A stretch of 64,000 nucleotides of DNA from Peribacillus alkalitolerans (GTDB lineage: Bacteria; Bacillota; Bacilli; Bacillales; DSM-1321), in the NCBI RefSeq assembly GCF_010882125.1, contig NZ_JAAGVZ010000008.1, forward strand, positions 124,001 through 188,000, read 5' to 3'. Positions 34,616 to 43,745 of the stretch are shown here, piece by piece. The notes below the pieces were generated by a model. It was given only the letters and a program-made list of their open reading frames with translations, was not told the DNA's origin and did not search any database. The translations under genes were made by a program, and so were the position numbers. Positions within the stretch are counted from its first letter, which is position 1. Each line of letters opens with the position of its first letter.

Positions 34616-35648
34616 CACGTTCACCTGCTTTGAAAGGTATTTTAATTAACAAATAGGTTCCTTCATCTTGTTTTGATCGAAGTTGAAAAACCCCGCCCAT
34701 TTCGTCCGTACGCTCCTTCATGGATCTTATTCCATAAGAAGCCATTCGTTCGTCAAACGGATTAAACCCGATTCCATTATCTCTGATATAGAGCTGTACA
34801 AAGCAATCACATTCACTAAGTTCCACTTGAATCTTGGTAGCTTCTGCATGTCGGATTACATTTGTGACAGCCTCTTGAACAATTCGAAAAATATGCATCT
34901 CTGCACTTTTAGAAAGATGGAATACATCATCAATGCTGACCTGGAACTGCATATTTGTTTTATCTCTCAGTTCCTTAAGCAATTTTATTATTCCATCGCT
35001 TAATGAATCTTCGGATAGTTCAATAGGTCGCAAATGAAGAAGTAATGCCCTCATCTCGCTTTGTGCTTTCATTGATATGGATGAAATCTCTTGTAACACT
35101 TGCTTAGTCTGATCAGGTTCATCATCAAAGGTTTTCAAGGTAGTGGCCGACATCATATTCAAAGCAAATAGTTGTTGGCTTACTGCATCGTGAAGCTCCC
35201 TCGCAATCCTTTGTCTTTCCTCCAAAACAGCAGCTGCTTGGGCACTTTGCGCTAACTTTGCTTTTTCTTCTGCTAATCTCTGAATGGAGCGAACATGCTC
35301 CTGAATGTAATCCGCAAGCTCATTTAGTTCTTTGAAAAGAGCCCCTAATTCATCAGAATCAAATTTAGTAATTCGTTCAGAGAGGCGACCACTCCTTAGG
35401 GTTTGGATAAAAGCATTTACCTCGCAGAGTCCCCTTTTCAAAATATATGCATTACGAATTCCAAAGTACGCCGCTAGAGACAGCAATAACCCAAGTACCA
35501 ATGCAGACAGCCAGATGGCTGCAGTCAAGGAAACCACTGGTTTATGAGCTAATAATATATACATTTGAATGATAACGAAAAAGACGAGGGAACTAATCAA
35601 GGCGAACATCATATAGCTTTGAAAAAAGAATGAACGTAACCCCTTCAA
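34587..35648 (-). CDS. liaS: LiaS-like sensor histidine kinase
   Basis: A 353-residue intramembrane-sensing kinase. Two helices at about 14-33 and 42-64 flank a minimal extracellular loop, then a HAMP region, then a HisKA_3 domain with the phospho-accepting His153 in ARELHDAVSQQLFALNMM. The ATPase has N-box and GIGFNPF, with GIRSMKERTDEMGG. The start is a TTG after AAGGGGGGG. It sits between liaF and liaR in one operon with overlapping ends, so the three are co-expressed. LiaF-type accessory proteins are known to inhibit such kinases without stress. Confidence 0.88.
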   Translation of the reverse strand: MKGLRSFFFQSYMMFALISSLVFFVIIQMYILLAHKPVVSLTAAIWLSALVLGLLLSLAAYFGIRNAYILKRGLCEVNAFIQTLRSGRLSERITKFDSDELGALFKELNELADYIQEHVRSIQRLAEEKAKLAQSAQAAAVLEERQRIARELHDAVSQQLFALNMMSATTLKTFDDEPDQTKQVLQEISSISMKAQSEMRALLLHLRPIELSEDSLSDGIIKLLKELRDKTNMQFQVSIDDVFHLSKSAEMHIFRIVQEAVTNVIRHAEATKIQVELSECDCFVQLYIRDNGIGFNPFDERMASYGIRSMKERTDEMGGVFQLRSKQDEGTYLLIKIPFKAGERDGSHPIGSR

Positions 35649-35661
35649 TTCGGCCCCCCCT

Positions 35662-36447
35662 TTACACCTTTTTAATACTTATCGAACCAATGTTTACATT
35701 AATCTTCAAATCCAAGCGTTGTATTGCTTCATCATATTTATCAGTTTTATATGAATATCCCTCACCTTTTGCTTGAGCGATTGTATGGTTAAAAATATCA
35801 AGATTACCTATTTTCACATTTGCCTCTATACGTACAGGTAAATTTTCAGGTATGACGATGTTTACATTTCCAATCCAGCCCTCAATAGAAATAGGAATTT
35901 CTCGGTCGGGGATAAAAGCCTTCGTTATGTCAATGTGATAATCCCCAATCATCTTATACAGCCGCATCGGTTCTAATGACCAATTTGAATCAACCATCTC
36001 GACAGATCCAATTGAGAACCCTTTAATTGGTTCAATATCTCCTTTCCTCCTGACTCTTGAGTCAAAAGGATTTTTTTTATCAAATGAAATCCTTGCTCTA
36101 AATCCCCGTTTAGTAATCAGCATCTTCAATGCAATGAAAATAATCAAAAGAGGCCATAAATCTAAGAACATACCCGATGAAAATTCTACTAAACCTAAAA
36201 TACTGCAAGACAGTAAAGCAAAATATACCGTTAAATAAAAGCTTACTAACATCCTGATTCCAAATGGGTTTTTAAAACTTCCAATAAACCATAATCCGAC
36301 AACCACTAATGCTAGAAAAGGAAAATACTCGACAAAAATCTGTTTTATTTCCAAGGAAATGACATTAACATTTACCAATAAAAGAAGCATTCCAATCCCA
36401 AATAAAAGAATTGCAATTACGACCTGCTTCATTGTCTGTTCCTTCAA
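35662..36447 (-). CDS. liaF: LiaF-like membrane regulator of the kinase
   Basis: A 261-residue protein with four hydrophobic helices in the first about 110 residues and a C-terminal cytoplasmic LiaF-type beta domain (about 150-261) in which VEMVDSNWSLEPMRLYKMIGDYHIDITKAFIPD is characteristic. LiaF proteins restrain the kinase LiaS until cell-wall antibiotics act. The start TTG (36445-36447) has GGAGAGG six bases before it. First gene of the liaFSR operon; no liaIHG genes accompany it, and the operon lies outside its B. subtilis location. Confidence 0.82.
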   Translation of the reverse strand: MKEQTMKQVVIAILLFGIGMLLLLVNVNVISLEIKQIFVEYFPFLALVVVGLWFIGSFKNPFGIRMLVSFYLTVYFALLSCSILGLVEFSSGMFLDLWPLLIIFIALKMLITKRGFRARISFDKKNPFDSRVRRKGDIEPIKGFSIGSVEMVDSNWSLEPMRLYKMIGDYHIDITKAFIPDREIPISIEGWIGNVNIVIPENLPVRIEANVKIGNLDIFNHTIAQAKGEGYSYKTDKYDEAIQRLDLKINVNIGSISIKKV

Positions 36448-36592
36448 AGACAGCCTCTCCTTCCATTAGTAGTATGATTCTACTAATCTCACATATTTCC
36501 TCTTTATATCATAGTAAAGACAAGATTTCTTTGAAACGTATCTAAGGCTTGTTCCTTATCCGTCTAGAGTCTGATTTGTACACACTAAAAAT

Positions 36593-36608
36593 GTTTCGCA
36601 AACGAAAC
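36593..36608. promoter_or_regulatory. Inverted repeat upstream of yhfA
   Basis: GTTTCG-CAAA-CGAAAC, a 16-base dyad in the 276-base liaF-yhfA divergent region. A second, looser dyad ATTTGCC/GGCAAAT spans 36656-36680. Either could be an operator or a leader hairpin; no known regulator matches. Confidence 0.35.
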
Positions 36609-36723
36609 ACCATTATCTTTTCCCTTTCATATTGTGTAGATAAGAATTTAGGGCATTTGCCTCTGTTTAGTTGGCAAATCTCCATTCTTTTAACTTTCTT
36701 ATCTTCTGAAAGGGGGAACATTA

Positions 36724-38121
36724 ATGGGAATTGAACTAACAGCTCTTCATTGGATTTATGTTTTGTTCATCGTGTTAATCATCGGGTTTATGGTGATGAG
36801 AAGAGATACTTCCTTAATATGTATTGCCGGGATTTTCACATTAGCAATCGTTGCGACTGGAAGTTTATCAGGCTCCATCAGCGGGATTTTTAATAGTTTT
36901 ATATATGCAATTACTGAGCTACTTCCTACCATCCTTGTCATTTCTATTATCGTCGCTATGAGTCGAGTGTTGACTAAAACAGGAATAAACGATGTGATGA
37001 TTTCACCATTTGCTAAGTTAATTCGTTCACCAGGATTAGCCTACTGGACAATTGGTATATTAATGATGATTATCTCTTGGTTTTTCTGGCCTTCTCCAGC
37101 GGTCGCTCTTCTTGGGGCTGTTTTGCTTCCAGTTGCGATTCGTGTTGGCTTACCAGCACTAGGAGTAGCAATGGCCATGAACCTGTTCGGTCACGGCATT
37201 GCGCTTTCTGGGGATTTCATTATTCAGGCAGCACCTAAATTAACTTCAGACGCAGCAGGCCTTCCAGTCGGTGAAGTAGTGGCTGCAAGCGTCCCACTTG
37301 TTTTCGTCATGGGTCTAGTTACCACTGTATGCGCTTTCTTTTTCTTAAAAAGAGATATGCGATTGAAGCGTCTTACTGCTGATAGCAGTGTGATCGAAGA
37401 TTCTTCGGATATCGTAAAAGCAGATGAAAGCCTATTAACGAAATCGCAACGCAGATTGTTTGCCATCCTCATTCCAATCGCTTTTGCTTTGGATGTTGTT
37501 GCAATGTCTATATTGAAACTACAAGGTGGAGACGCTACAGCACTTATCGGTGGAACGTCTATTTTCATTCTCATTATCCTGTCTTTAATGGCTCATAAAA
37601 ATAAAGGGTTAGAGCAAACCACCACTTATTTAATTGATGGATTTCAATTTGGGTTTAAAGTGTTCGGGCCAGTCATTCCCATCGCAGCATTCTTCTATCT
37701 TGGAGATTCAGGTTTCATAAAAATATTAGGGGAACACCTTCCACAAGCCTCGCATGGAATCGTCAACGATTTAGGTGTCGCCCTCGCCCATTCTGTACCT
37801 TTAAGCAAGGAAATGGCAGCGATTGTTCTCACTTCATTAGGCGCAATAACTGGCCTCGATGGTTCGGGTTTCTCGGGGATTTCATTAGCTGGTTCTGTTG
37901 CTAACCTGTTTGCTACAGCCATAGGAGCAGGCGCTGCCACATTGACCGCTCTTGGTCAAATTTCAGCAATTTGGGTAGGTGGTGGGACATTAGTGCCATG
38001 GGCATTGATACCAGCTGCCGCCATCTGTAAAGTGGACCCTTTTGAACTGGCTCGAAGAAATCTTCTGCCGGTAACAATTGGACTTTTCGTCACAACCATA
38101 GTTGCGATGTTCTTGATGTAA
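36724..38121 (+). CDS. yhfA: Membrane permease of the YhfA type
   Basis: A 465-residue transporter with about 11-12 hydrophobic helices and the look of the ion-transporter superfamily (GntP/citrate-type permeases with repeated glycine-rich helices, for example WPSPAVALLGAVLLPVAIRVGLPALG). AAAGGGGGAACATT precedes the ATG. The synteny near hmoB and yhaA suggests B. subtilis YhfA, whose substrate is unknown. It stands alone between liaF and a PAP2 gene and ends at a strong terminator. Confidence 0.72.
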   Translation: MGIELTALHWIYVLFIVLIIGFMVMRRDTSLICIAGIFTLAIVATGSLSGSISGIFNSFIYAITELLPTILVISIIVAMSRVLTKTGINDVMISPFAKLIRSPGLAYWTIGILMMIISWFFWPSPAVALLGAVLLPVAIRVGLPALGVAMAMNLFGHGIALSGDFIIQAAPKLTSDAAGLPVGEVVAASVPLVFVMGLVTTVCAFFFLKRDMRLKRLTADSSVIEDSSDIVKADESLLTKSQRRLFAILIPIAFALDVVAMSILKLQGGDATALIGGTSIFILIILSLMAHKNKGLEQTTTYLIDGFQFGFKVFGPVIPIAAFFYLGDSGFIKILGEHLPQASHGIVNDLGVALAHSVPLSKEMAAIVLTSLGAITGLDGSGFSGISLAGSVANLFATAIGAGAATLTALGQISAIWVGGGTLVPWALIPAAAICKVDPFELARRNLLPVTIGLFVTTIVAMFLM

Positions 38122-38123
38122 AA

Positions 38124-38166
38124 TAAAAAAACTCGAGCATACTTCAGTAGCATGTTCGAGTTTTTC
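38124..38166. terminator. Bidirectional terminator between yhfA and the PAP2 gene
   Basis: AAAAACTCGA pairs with TCGAGTTTTT, extended by GCAT/ATGT, with A- and T-runs on either side. Confidence 0.82.
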
Positions 38167-38169
38167 AAT

Positions 38170-38838
38170 TTATATTTGTTTTTCCTTACTCATAAATTTA
38201 TATAGTTCTTTGTAAACCTTTAAAACACTTAGTACATACAAGCAACCAATTGCATAGCCTGCCAATACATCTGATGGGTAATGTGCACTTAACACAACTC
38301 TGCTTAATCCAACGATTAAGATCATCAACGATGCCCAAATCCAGATTGCCGCTTTCCAATTCTTTGATTTTATATACATAGTAGTAAAGTAAGCCACTAC
38401 CACATAAAAAACAAATCCAACCATCGCGTGACCACTAGGGAAACTATAACCTAGAGCATCTATAGAAGCATCAATGAGAGGACGCTCTCTCTCTACAAGT
38501 TTTTTTATTGCTTTATTTAGTTGATCCCCACCTGCCACTGCTAAAACAACCATAGCCATTGCTACATAATTTTGTTTTTTAAACCATAGGAAAGCCAATA
38601 AAACTAATGTACCTGAGCCAATCACTATTTTCGAACCAAATTCGGTCATGGAATGGAAAAACTCCTTACCTACACCAACATTCCATGCTTGGAAATAAGA
38701 TTGGACCGATGCTTCCCAGCCAAAATCGACTCCAGACCTAACGCCTGTAAACAAATAAAAAAATAATGCAGCTGACAAAATTAATAATATTGAATAAACG
38801 TATGTAAAAGTTGTTTTTTGCTCAACGTGCTGATTCAT
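38170..38838 (-). CDS. PAP2-family membrane phosphatase
   Basis: A 222-residue membrane phosphatase, probably acting on undecaprenyl pyrophosphate or phosphatidic acid on the outer face of the membrane. All three PAP2 motifs are present: KKLVERERP, the catalytic YSFPSGHAM, and SRVVLSAHYPSDVLAG. Six hydrophobic helices are visible. The ATG at 38838 is preceded by GGGGGAG; an upstream in-frame start lacks one. Substrate choice between phospholipid and undecaprenyl pyrophosphate cannot be decided. It lies between yhfA and yhaA without an operon partner. Confidence 0.85.
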   Translation of the reverse strand: MNQHVEQKTTFTYVYSILLILSAALFFYLFTGVRSGVDFGWEASVQSYFQAWNVGVGKEFFHSMTEFGSKIVIGSGTLVLLAFLWFKKQNYVAMAMVVLAVAGGDQLNKAIKKLVERERPLIDASIDALGYSFPSGHAMVGFVFYVVVAYFTTMYIKSKNWKAAIWIWASLMILIVGLSRVVLSAHYPSDVLAGYAIGCLYVLSVLKVYKELYKFMSKEKQI

Positions 38839-39041
38839 AATGCTCCCCCTTCTTTCCAATACTTGAATGATACAATTCCAATTCATTCTAGACAACCATA
38901 ATTTTCCCACTTATATAGCTTACCCAATATAAATTAAATCGAAATAAAAACATTGATAGAAGAGTCAGTAAGAAAGCAATCATGATATAATTGTAAATAG
39001 AATATTTTTACTATTACATAAATTCAACAGGGGGAGATTCA

Positions 39042-40217
39042 ATGTTACAAAAAGTGCATTCACTTCTTGACTCATCATATGAGGAAATGGTTTCAATTCG
39101 AAGGTACTTACATCAACATCCGGAGCTTTCTTTTAAAGAGTATAAAACGGCAAAATATATTACCGATTTTTATCACAACCTTGGTGTCGACGTTAGAGAA
39201 AATGTGGGTGGAAATGGAGTTGTAGCAAGGATAAAAGGCGGCAAACCTGGAAAGACCGTCGCTCTCCGTGCTGATTTTGATGCTCTACCGATCCAAGATG
39301 AAAAAGATGTCCCATATAAATCGACAGTTCCCGGCGTAATGCATGCTTGTGGTCATGATGGACATACATCTACATTGCTTATGTTAGCGAAAGCGATACA
39401 TACATTAAAAGAAGACTTGGAAGGAGAGTATGTGTTTATCCATCAGCATGCAGAGGAGTATTCCCCAGGCGGAGCAAAGCCGATGATAGATGATGGATGT
39501 TTAGAAGGCGTCGATGTGATTTTCGGTACTCACTTATGGTCTTTAACCCCAACAGGTACGATTGAATATAAAGTTGGCCCCGTTATGGCAGCAGCTGATC
39601 GATTTACGATTAAACTTCAAGGACAAGGAGGTCATGGCGCCCAACCACATAAAACGAAAGATGCGATTGTTGCAGCATCCCAGCTCGTGATTCATTTACA
39701 ACAAATTGTTAGCCGTAGAGTCAATCCAATCGATTCCGCTGTAGTATCAATTGGTTCGTTTGTAGCCGACAATGCATTTAATGTCATTGCTGATCGAGCG
39801 ACATTAATTGGTACTGTTCGTACCTTTAATAAGGATGTACGAAAGGCTATCGAAATTGAAATCGAAAAAATCCTAAAAGGAATCTGTTTAGCGAACGATT
39901 GCACGTATGAGTATGACTACTCCTACGGCTACCCTGCTGTAGTCAATCACCTGGAAGAAACAGAATTTATAGTATCGTGTGCAGAAAAAGTAAAAGAAGT
40001 AAAAAATATCGTTGAAGCAGAAGCCCATATGGGTGGAGAAGATTTTGCTTATTATCTACAAAACGTTAAAGGTACCTTCTTCTTCACAGGAGCTAAACCT
40101 GAAGGGGTGGAAAAACCATACCCACACCACCATCCACGTTTTGATATTGATGAAAAAGCAATGCTGATTGCGGCGAAAACTCTTGCTACTGCCGCGATTA
40201 CTAGTCACTCAAAATAA
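39042..40217 (+). CDS. yhaA: M20-family amidohydrolase
   Basis: A cytosolic zinc- or manganese-dependent amidohydrolase of 391 residues, likely cleaving N-acyl or N-acetyl amino acids. The metal ligands appear in ALRADFDALPIQD, HACGHDGHTS and HAEEYSPGGAKPM. A dimerisation lid (about 185-300, GGHGAQPHKTKDAI) sits within the catalytic domain, and the C-terminal HMGGEDFAYYL and HHHPRFDIDE complete the site. GGGGGAGATTCA precedes the ATG. The gene neighbours ecsC tail to tail in this order in B. subtilis too. Its substrate is unknown. Confidence 0.87.
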   Translation: MLQKVHSLLDSSYEEMVSIRRYLHQHPELSFKEYKTAKYITDFYHNLGVDVRENVGGNGVVARIKGGKPGKTVALRADFDALPIQDEKDVPYKSTVPGVMHACGHDGHTSTLLMLAKAIHTLKEDLEGEYVFIHQHAEEYSPGGAKPMIDDGCLEGVDVIFGTHLWSLTPTGTIEYKVGPVMAAADRFTIKLQGQGGHGAQPHKTKDAIVAASQLVIHLQQIVSRRVNPIDSAVVSIGSFVADNAFNVIADRATLIGTVRTFNKDVRKAIEIEIEKILKGICLANDCTYEYDYSYGYPAVVNHLEETEFIVSCAEKVKEVKNIVEAEAHMGGEDFAYYLQNVKGTFFFTGAKPEGVEKPYPHHHPRFDIDEKAMLIAAKTLATAAITSHSK

Positions 40218-40222
40218 TGACC

Positions 40223-40257
40223 AAAAAAGCCGAACCACGATTGGTTCGGCTTTTTAT
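40223..40257. terminator. Bidirectional terminator between yhaA and ecsC
   Basis: AAAAAAGCCGAACCA pairs with TGGTTCGGCTTTTT around a four- to five-base loop, between convergent genes. Confidence 0.92.
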
Positions 40258-40299
40258 TAAGTCACGGATAAATTGTCTATCCCTTATGTTTACTGCTCT

Positions 40300-41013
40300 C
40301 TATTGACTCAACCTTCTCATCCGATAGCAATTCATAGTAGTTTCTCCTAGTTGTTGTAGCAATTGATAGTTGGCATAGGCACCAACTGCCGCTCCAATCA
40401 CCGGAACAAGCTGAAAGAACTTTACAACATCGATGTAGTCTCGATACTCTTGTTGGAATTGACGCCAATCCATGTTCGAAACTTCCTCTTTCTTCTCCTC
40501 CCAATTTTCAATAATATCTAGAACTTCTCTTCTTCTTTCATCGCTGGAAAAAGCCAATTGGAAGACATAAAGGATAAAGACACGCTCTTCCATATTCTTT
40601 GTATCAAACCCATAGATGCTCGCTGCCTCGAATAGGAATTTCATTTTAATTGAAAGGAGCAGTGGAAAATCTGCCAATCCCAATAATATTCCACCAGCAC
40701 CCGTTCCAGCCCCTTCAATCATGGCTGTCTTTCGAAATGTGCTTACTTTCTCTAGCAACAATTTATCCATTTCTTCAAGTGAAAGGAATTCGACATCTTT
40801 CTTTTTCGTTGTATAGGTGGCACCAGTCAAAGTGGTTTTGACCATTCCTTTAATTGCTTCAGTCACTATTTGATGGGCCTTCTCAGGAATGACTGCATTC
40901 ACTTTATTTTGAACCTGCTTGGAAAATCGATGGATCATGCCTGATTTTTTATAAAATTGATTCTTCCAAATGGTCAATTCTTGCATAACTATTTGATTAT
41001 ATGAATGTGCCAT
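40300..41013 (-). CDS. ecsC: EcsC protein
   Basis: Third gene of ecsABC, 237 residues. EcsC-family proteins have no catalytic motif; a membrane-associating glycine-rich segment GAGTGAGGILLGLADFPLLLSIKMKFL (about 106-132) and GFDTKNMEERVFILYVFQLAF identify the family. Its role beside the Ecs transporter is not well defined and it is dispensable for some Ecs functions. GAGGAGTGAAATG precedes the ATG. It is separated from ecsB by 55 bases and ends before a bidirectional terminator. Confidence 0.9.
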   Translation of the reverse strand: MAHSYNQIVMQELTIWKNQFYKKSGMIHRFSKQVQNKVNAVIPEKAHQIVTEAIKGMVKTTLTGATYTTKKKDVEFLSLEEMDKLLLEKVSTFRKTAMIEGAGTGAGGILLGLADFPLLLSIKMKFLFEAASIYGFDTKNMEERVFILYVFQLAFSSDERRREVLDIIENWEEKKEEVSNMDWRQFQQEYRDYIDVVKFFQLVPVIGAAVGAYANYQLLQQLGETTMNCYRMRRLSQ

Positions 41014-41068
41014 AACATTTCACTCCTCTACTACTCATTACGGATGTGGAGTAAAATAGGTTTCATTT

Positions 41069-42274
41069 CTATAATTTCCGCTTCATATACAATGAAAAAA
41101 TGAAGACAAAAACAATACATCCACCCAATAGGATTAGAGCTGGCATAATCCCGAAAGAAATGCTTGCAACCAATGCCAAAATTAGTCCCTGTATAACTAA
41201 ACTGATAGTTAATAGCTCAGAGATACCATTCATGATTTTCTTTTGTTGTAATGGATATAATTGAAGCCATATTTTCGTATCATGATGCTTGCTGATTGTA
41301 AGTAATTGAAACCCAGTTAAATACTGAAAAAGTATGACCGCCAATAATTTTGCCCAGATTGCTGGGAAAGCAGCCATCACCAATCCGCCAATTACCGTCA
41401 ATCTTAACCACAGTCCTGCGTAATCATTCGAACGTAGCAAAGTCCTCGCAAACAAATATTTATAAGTCGATTCATGTTTGGAAGGAATAAATGAAAGCAC
41501 CCAATCAAGCCATCTGCGACGTGAAACTTTATTCCTTAGTTTCGGTACGTCTGTAAACATATTGGCAATTTGATAAAATCTCATCATCCTTTTGTTTTCT
41601 AACTCGATGATCCTTTCCCATTTCAAAAGTTTCACCTTGCCCATTTTTTCATAAGCTAACCATAAACCACCAATGATGATGCACATGACTAAAAGCAGAT
41701 AATATGGGGCTTTTGTGACTAGGAAAAGTATAAATACACCATTCACTGTAAAGCGAATGATCCAATCTTGATACAAGGTCGATTTATATTGGAACTTTAG
41801 GATGTTCCATCTCATCTTCATATTGATGAACGTAAGAATGAAGATGAGTACGAATAGGTATAGAAAATCACCAAACCTTCCGTTCAACACTTGTACATAC
41901 ATTGGCATGAGAGCCGCTAAAATCAGGATTGATACATATGAATTTAAGATAAGGCTTGCTGTTATACTTTTTTGGAAATATGCCTTTAATTCTTTTTCTA
42001 ATGGAAGCAAGAAGATCATATCAGGTTCACGCAAAAAAGTATGGATGGGACTTGTTGTAATTACCAATGCAAGAAGAAAAGACATAATCCATTCTGCTGG
42101 GAAGCCCGGCCCCAATGTAGCTACCCATTCGCTATAATAGTAAGCAAGTCCTCCCATCCCAATCAACAACACAAACACAAGGTGTCCATTAAATATATAT
42201 CGAAGGTATTTCATTAATTCCTTCGTATAATTCTGAAATCGTTCCTTCCAGATCCTTCTGCTAATCATTTTCAT
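41069..42274 (-). CDS. ecsB: ABC transporter permease EcsB
   Basis: The membrane component of the Ecs transporter, 401 residues with around eight hydrophobic helices. In B. subtilis Ecs is needed for proper secretion, competence and regulated intramembrane proteolysis by RasP, perhaps by exporting inhibitory peptides. The ATG at 42272-42274 overlaps the 3' end of ecsA, and AAGGAAG lies just upstream; a second ATG two codons later fits equally well. ecsA, ecsB and ecsC clearly form one operon. Confidence 0.9.
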   Translation of the reverse strand: MKMISRRIWKERFQNYTKELMKYLRYIFNGHLVFVLLIGMGGLAYYYSEWVATLGPGFPAEWIMSFLLALVITTSPIHTFLREPDMIFLLPLEKELKAYFQKSITASLILNSYVSILILAALMPMYVQVLNGRFGDFLYLFVLIFILTFINMKMRWNILKFQYKSTLYQDWIIRFTVNGVFILFLVTKAPYYLLLVMCIIIGGLWLAYEKMGKVKLLKWERIIELENKRMMRFYQIANMFTDVPKLRNKVSRRRWLDWVLSFIPSKHESTYKYLFARTLLRSNDYAGLWLRLTVIGGLVMAAFPAIWAKLLAVILFQYLTGFQLLTISKHHDTKIWLQLYPLQQKKIMNGISELLTISLVIQGLILALVASISFGIMPALILLGGCIVFVFIFSLYMKRKL

Positions 42275-43004
42275 TTTCTTCCTTCGTTAGCTCTATATAT
42301 AAATCGTCCAGGCTAGCTGAAGGCATCCCGAATTGTTCACGTAGTTCGGATAATGTTCCTTTTGCCCTCACTTCCCCGTTATGGAGAATGATAATGCTAT
42401 CGCAATATTTTTCTGCAGTCGCCAGAATATGGGTAGACATTAATATCCCTGCACCATTTTCCTTCATTTTTTTCATTAGATCCAATAAAGATTGAATTCC
42501 TAAAGGATCCAACCCAACAAACGGCTCATCCACGATATATAAAGAGGGTTGGACTAAAAACGCACACATGATCATTACCTTTTGTTTCATCCCTTTAGAA
42601 AAATGGGCAGGAAACCACGTTAGCCTTTTTTCCATTCTAAATTCTTTCAGTAAAACTGCCTTACGCTCTTTATAAGTCTGTTCATCCAAATTGTAAGCCA
42701 TTGCTGTCAAATTCAGATGTTCATCTAACGTTAATTCATCATATAAAATAGGCGTTTCAGGTACGAAGGTGAATTCCCGTCTGTATTCTTCAATATGTTC
42801 ATGGGCTGATTTCCCATTTATTTTCACTTCTCCCCCCTTAGGCTCCATTAGTCCAATAATATGTTTAATTGTCGTACTTTTTCCTGCTCCATTTAAACCA
42901 ATTAAACCGACTAATTCTCCAGCTTTTACGTCGAAACTGATCCCTTTTAACACAGGTGTTTTCGTATACCCACCCGTTAGATTATGTATTTGTAGAAGTG
43001 ACAT
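42261..43004 (-). CDS. ecsA: ABC transporter ATP-binding protein EcsA
   Basis: The ATPase of the Ecs transporter, 247 residues. Walker A GLNGAGKS (36-43), the ABC signature in HFSKGMKQK, Walker B LYIVDEPFVGLD and the H-loop STHILATAE are all intact. The ATG at 43004 follows AAAGGAATG; the longer in-frame start at 43022 has no ribosome site. In B. subtilis the operon is linked to protein secretion, competence and sporulation. The 740-base space upstream holds an orphan plus-strand unit. Confidence 0.93.
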   Translation of the reverse strand: MSLLQIHNLTGGYTKTPVLKGISFDVKAGELVGLIGLNGAGKSTTIKHIIGLMEPKGGEVKINGKSAHEHIEEYRREFTFVPETPILYDELTLDEHLNLTAMAYNLDEQTYKERKAVLLKEFRMEKRLTWFPAHFSKGMKQKVMIMCAFLVQPSLYIVDEPFVGLDPLGIQSLLDLMKKMKENGAGILMSTHILATAEKYCDSIIILHNGEVRAKGTLSELREQFGMPSASLDDLYIELTKEENEND

Positions 43005-43140
43005 AAATTCATTCCTTTCCAAATGATATTGGTTCCTTTAGTTTATCAGACATAAACGAAATTTTCATATCAGTAAAATTACCATAAAAAACCATAGTTT
43101 ATTTTTCAAAGAAGCGGACATCATAATTAAGGAGGAAGCG

Positions 43141-43197
43141 ATGAACCAGCGCAATGGCTTAAGAAGTTCCAGTATAGGATTTCAACCATTGAAATGA
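43141..43197 (+). CDS. Mini-ORF with strong ribosome binding site, unknown
   Basis: An 18-codon ORF reading MNQRNGLRSSSIGFQPLK, with TAAGGAGG five bases upstream of its ATG. Its stop codon lies inside the first AAATGAGGTGT repeat. No family is recognised. It may be a regulatory leader peptide, a small functional protein or a coincidence; only the ribosome site supports it. Confidence 0.35.
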   Translation: MNQRNGLRSSSIGFQPLK

Positions 43198-43521
43198 GGT
43201 GTCTGTTAAAGACATTGAAGCCGACTTATAAACCTATTTTATTTTCCAAAAACGCAAGGGGATGATGAGCTTGCATGGAAAAAACGTTCATTCGTAAGTT
43301 TGAGGATCACCTTCAACTAATTTAAATAAACTCTCAAATGAGGTGTTTGTTAAATACATCTACTATTTTATACGTTGATAAACTTATAAAACATAGGGGA
43401 TGGTTACTTTGAACGATAAAAAGGATACTCTAAATCACACATAAATCATTTTACATTATAAATGAGGTGTTGATCGCAGAGAGATTAGTCTAAGCGTATG
43501 CTGACATTGCTTCCTCAAGGG

Positions 43522-43562
43522 GGGCAGGATGCACAAGTCGTTGCATTCTGCCCTTTTATTTT
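43522..43562 (+). terminator. Strong terminator ahead of hit
   Basis: GGGCAGGATGCA (43522-43533) pairs with TGCATTCTGCCC (43542-43553), one G-T wobble, eight-base loop, followed by TTTTATTTT. There is no gene of normal size between it and ecsA, so it ends an RNA from the space upstream. Confidence 0.9.
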
Positions 43563-43745
43563 ACTTTAAGAAAACATAAATTGGCAGCAAAGAAGTAAGT
43601 CGACGTCGTGGCCAATTTTAGTATAAGTGCAACTAGGCAATCGCAAGCAGCTGGGCTTGGCCTAGCCAAGTTTTCTAATGTTTTCTTTTCCTCATTTGTG
43701 AAAAGTGGTAAAATTAGGGCAAACTTTTTCGAGGAGGACTATGTA

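Larger units (their letters stand above)
43100..43562 (+). ncRNA. Orphan transcription unit between ecsA and hit (small RNA or mini-ORF leader)
   Basis: About 460 bases with no ORF over 40 codons on the plus strand, closed by a strong intrinsic terminator at 43522-43562. A core AAATGAGGTGT recurs at 43192, 43336 and 43460; the first two extend to 22 of 24 matching bases. One mini-ORF at 43141-43197 has an excellent ribosome site (GGAGG). A CATAGTTTA at 43093-43101 resembles a sigma-K -10 but no matching -35 was found, so the promoter is uncertain. The ecsA promoter on the other strand must also lie in this space. I cannot assign a known RNA family. Confidence 0.4.

Noticed and set aside
34587-36447. 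liaFSR as a bacteriocin-sensing BceRS-type module
   Set aside because: The kinase lacks the typical BceS architecture, no BceAB ABC transporter adjoins, and the LiaF domain is clear.
43203-43272. Further mini-ORFs starting at CTG/TTG right after the AAATGAGGTGT repeats
   Set aside because: The start codons would be only one base after the AGGTG motif, too close for normal initiation; kept only as part of the orphan transcript finding.
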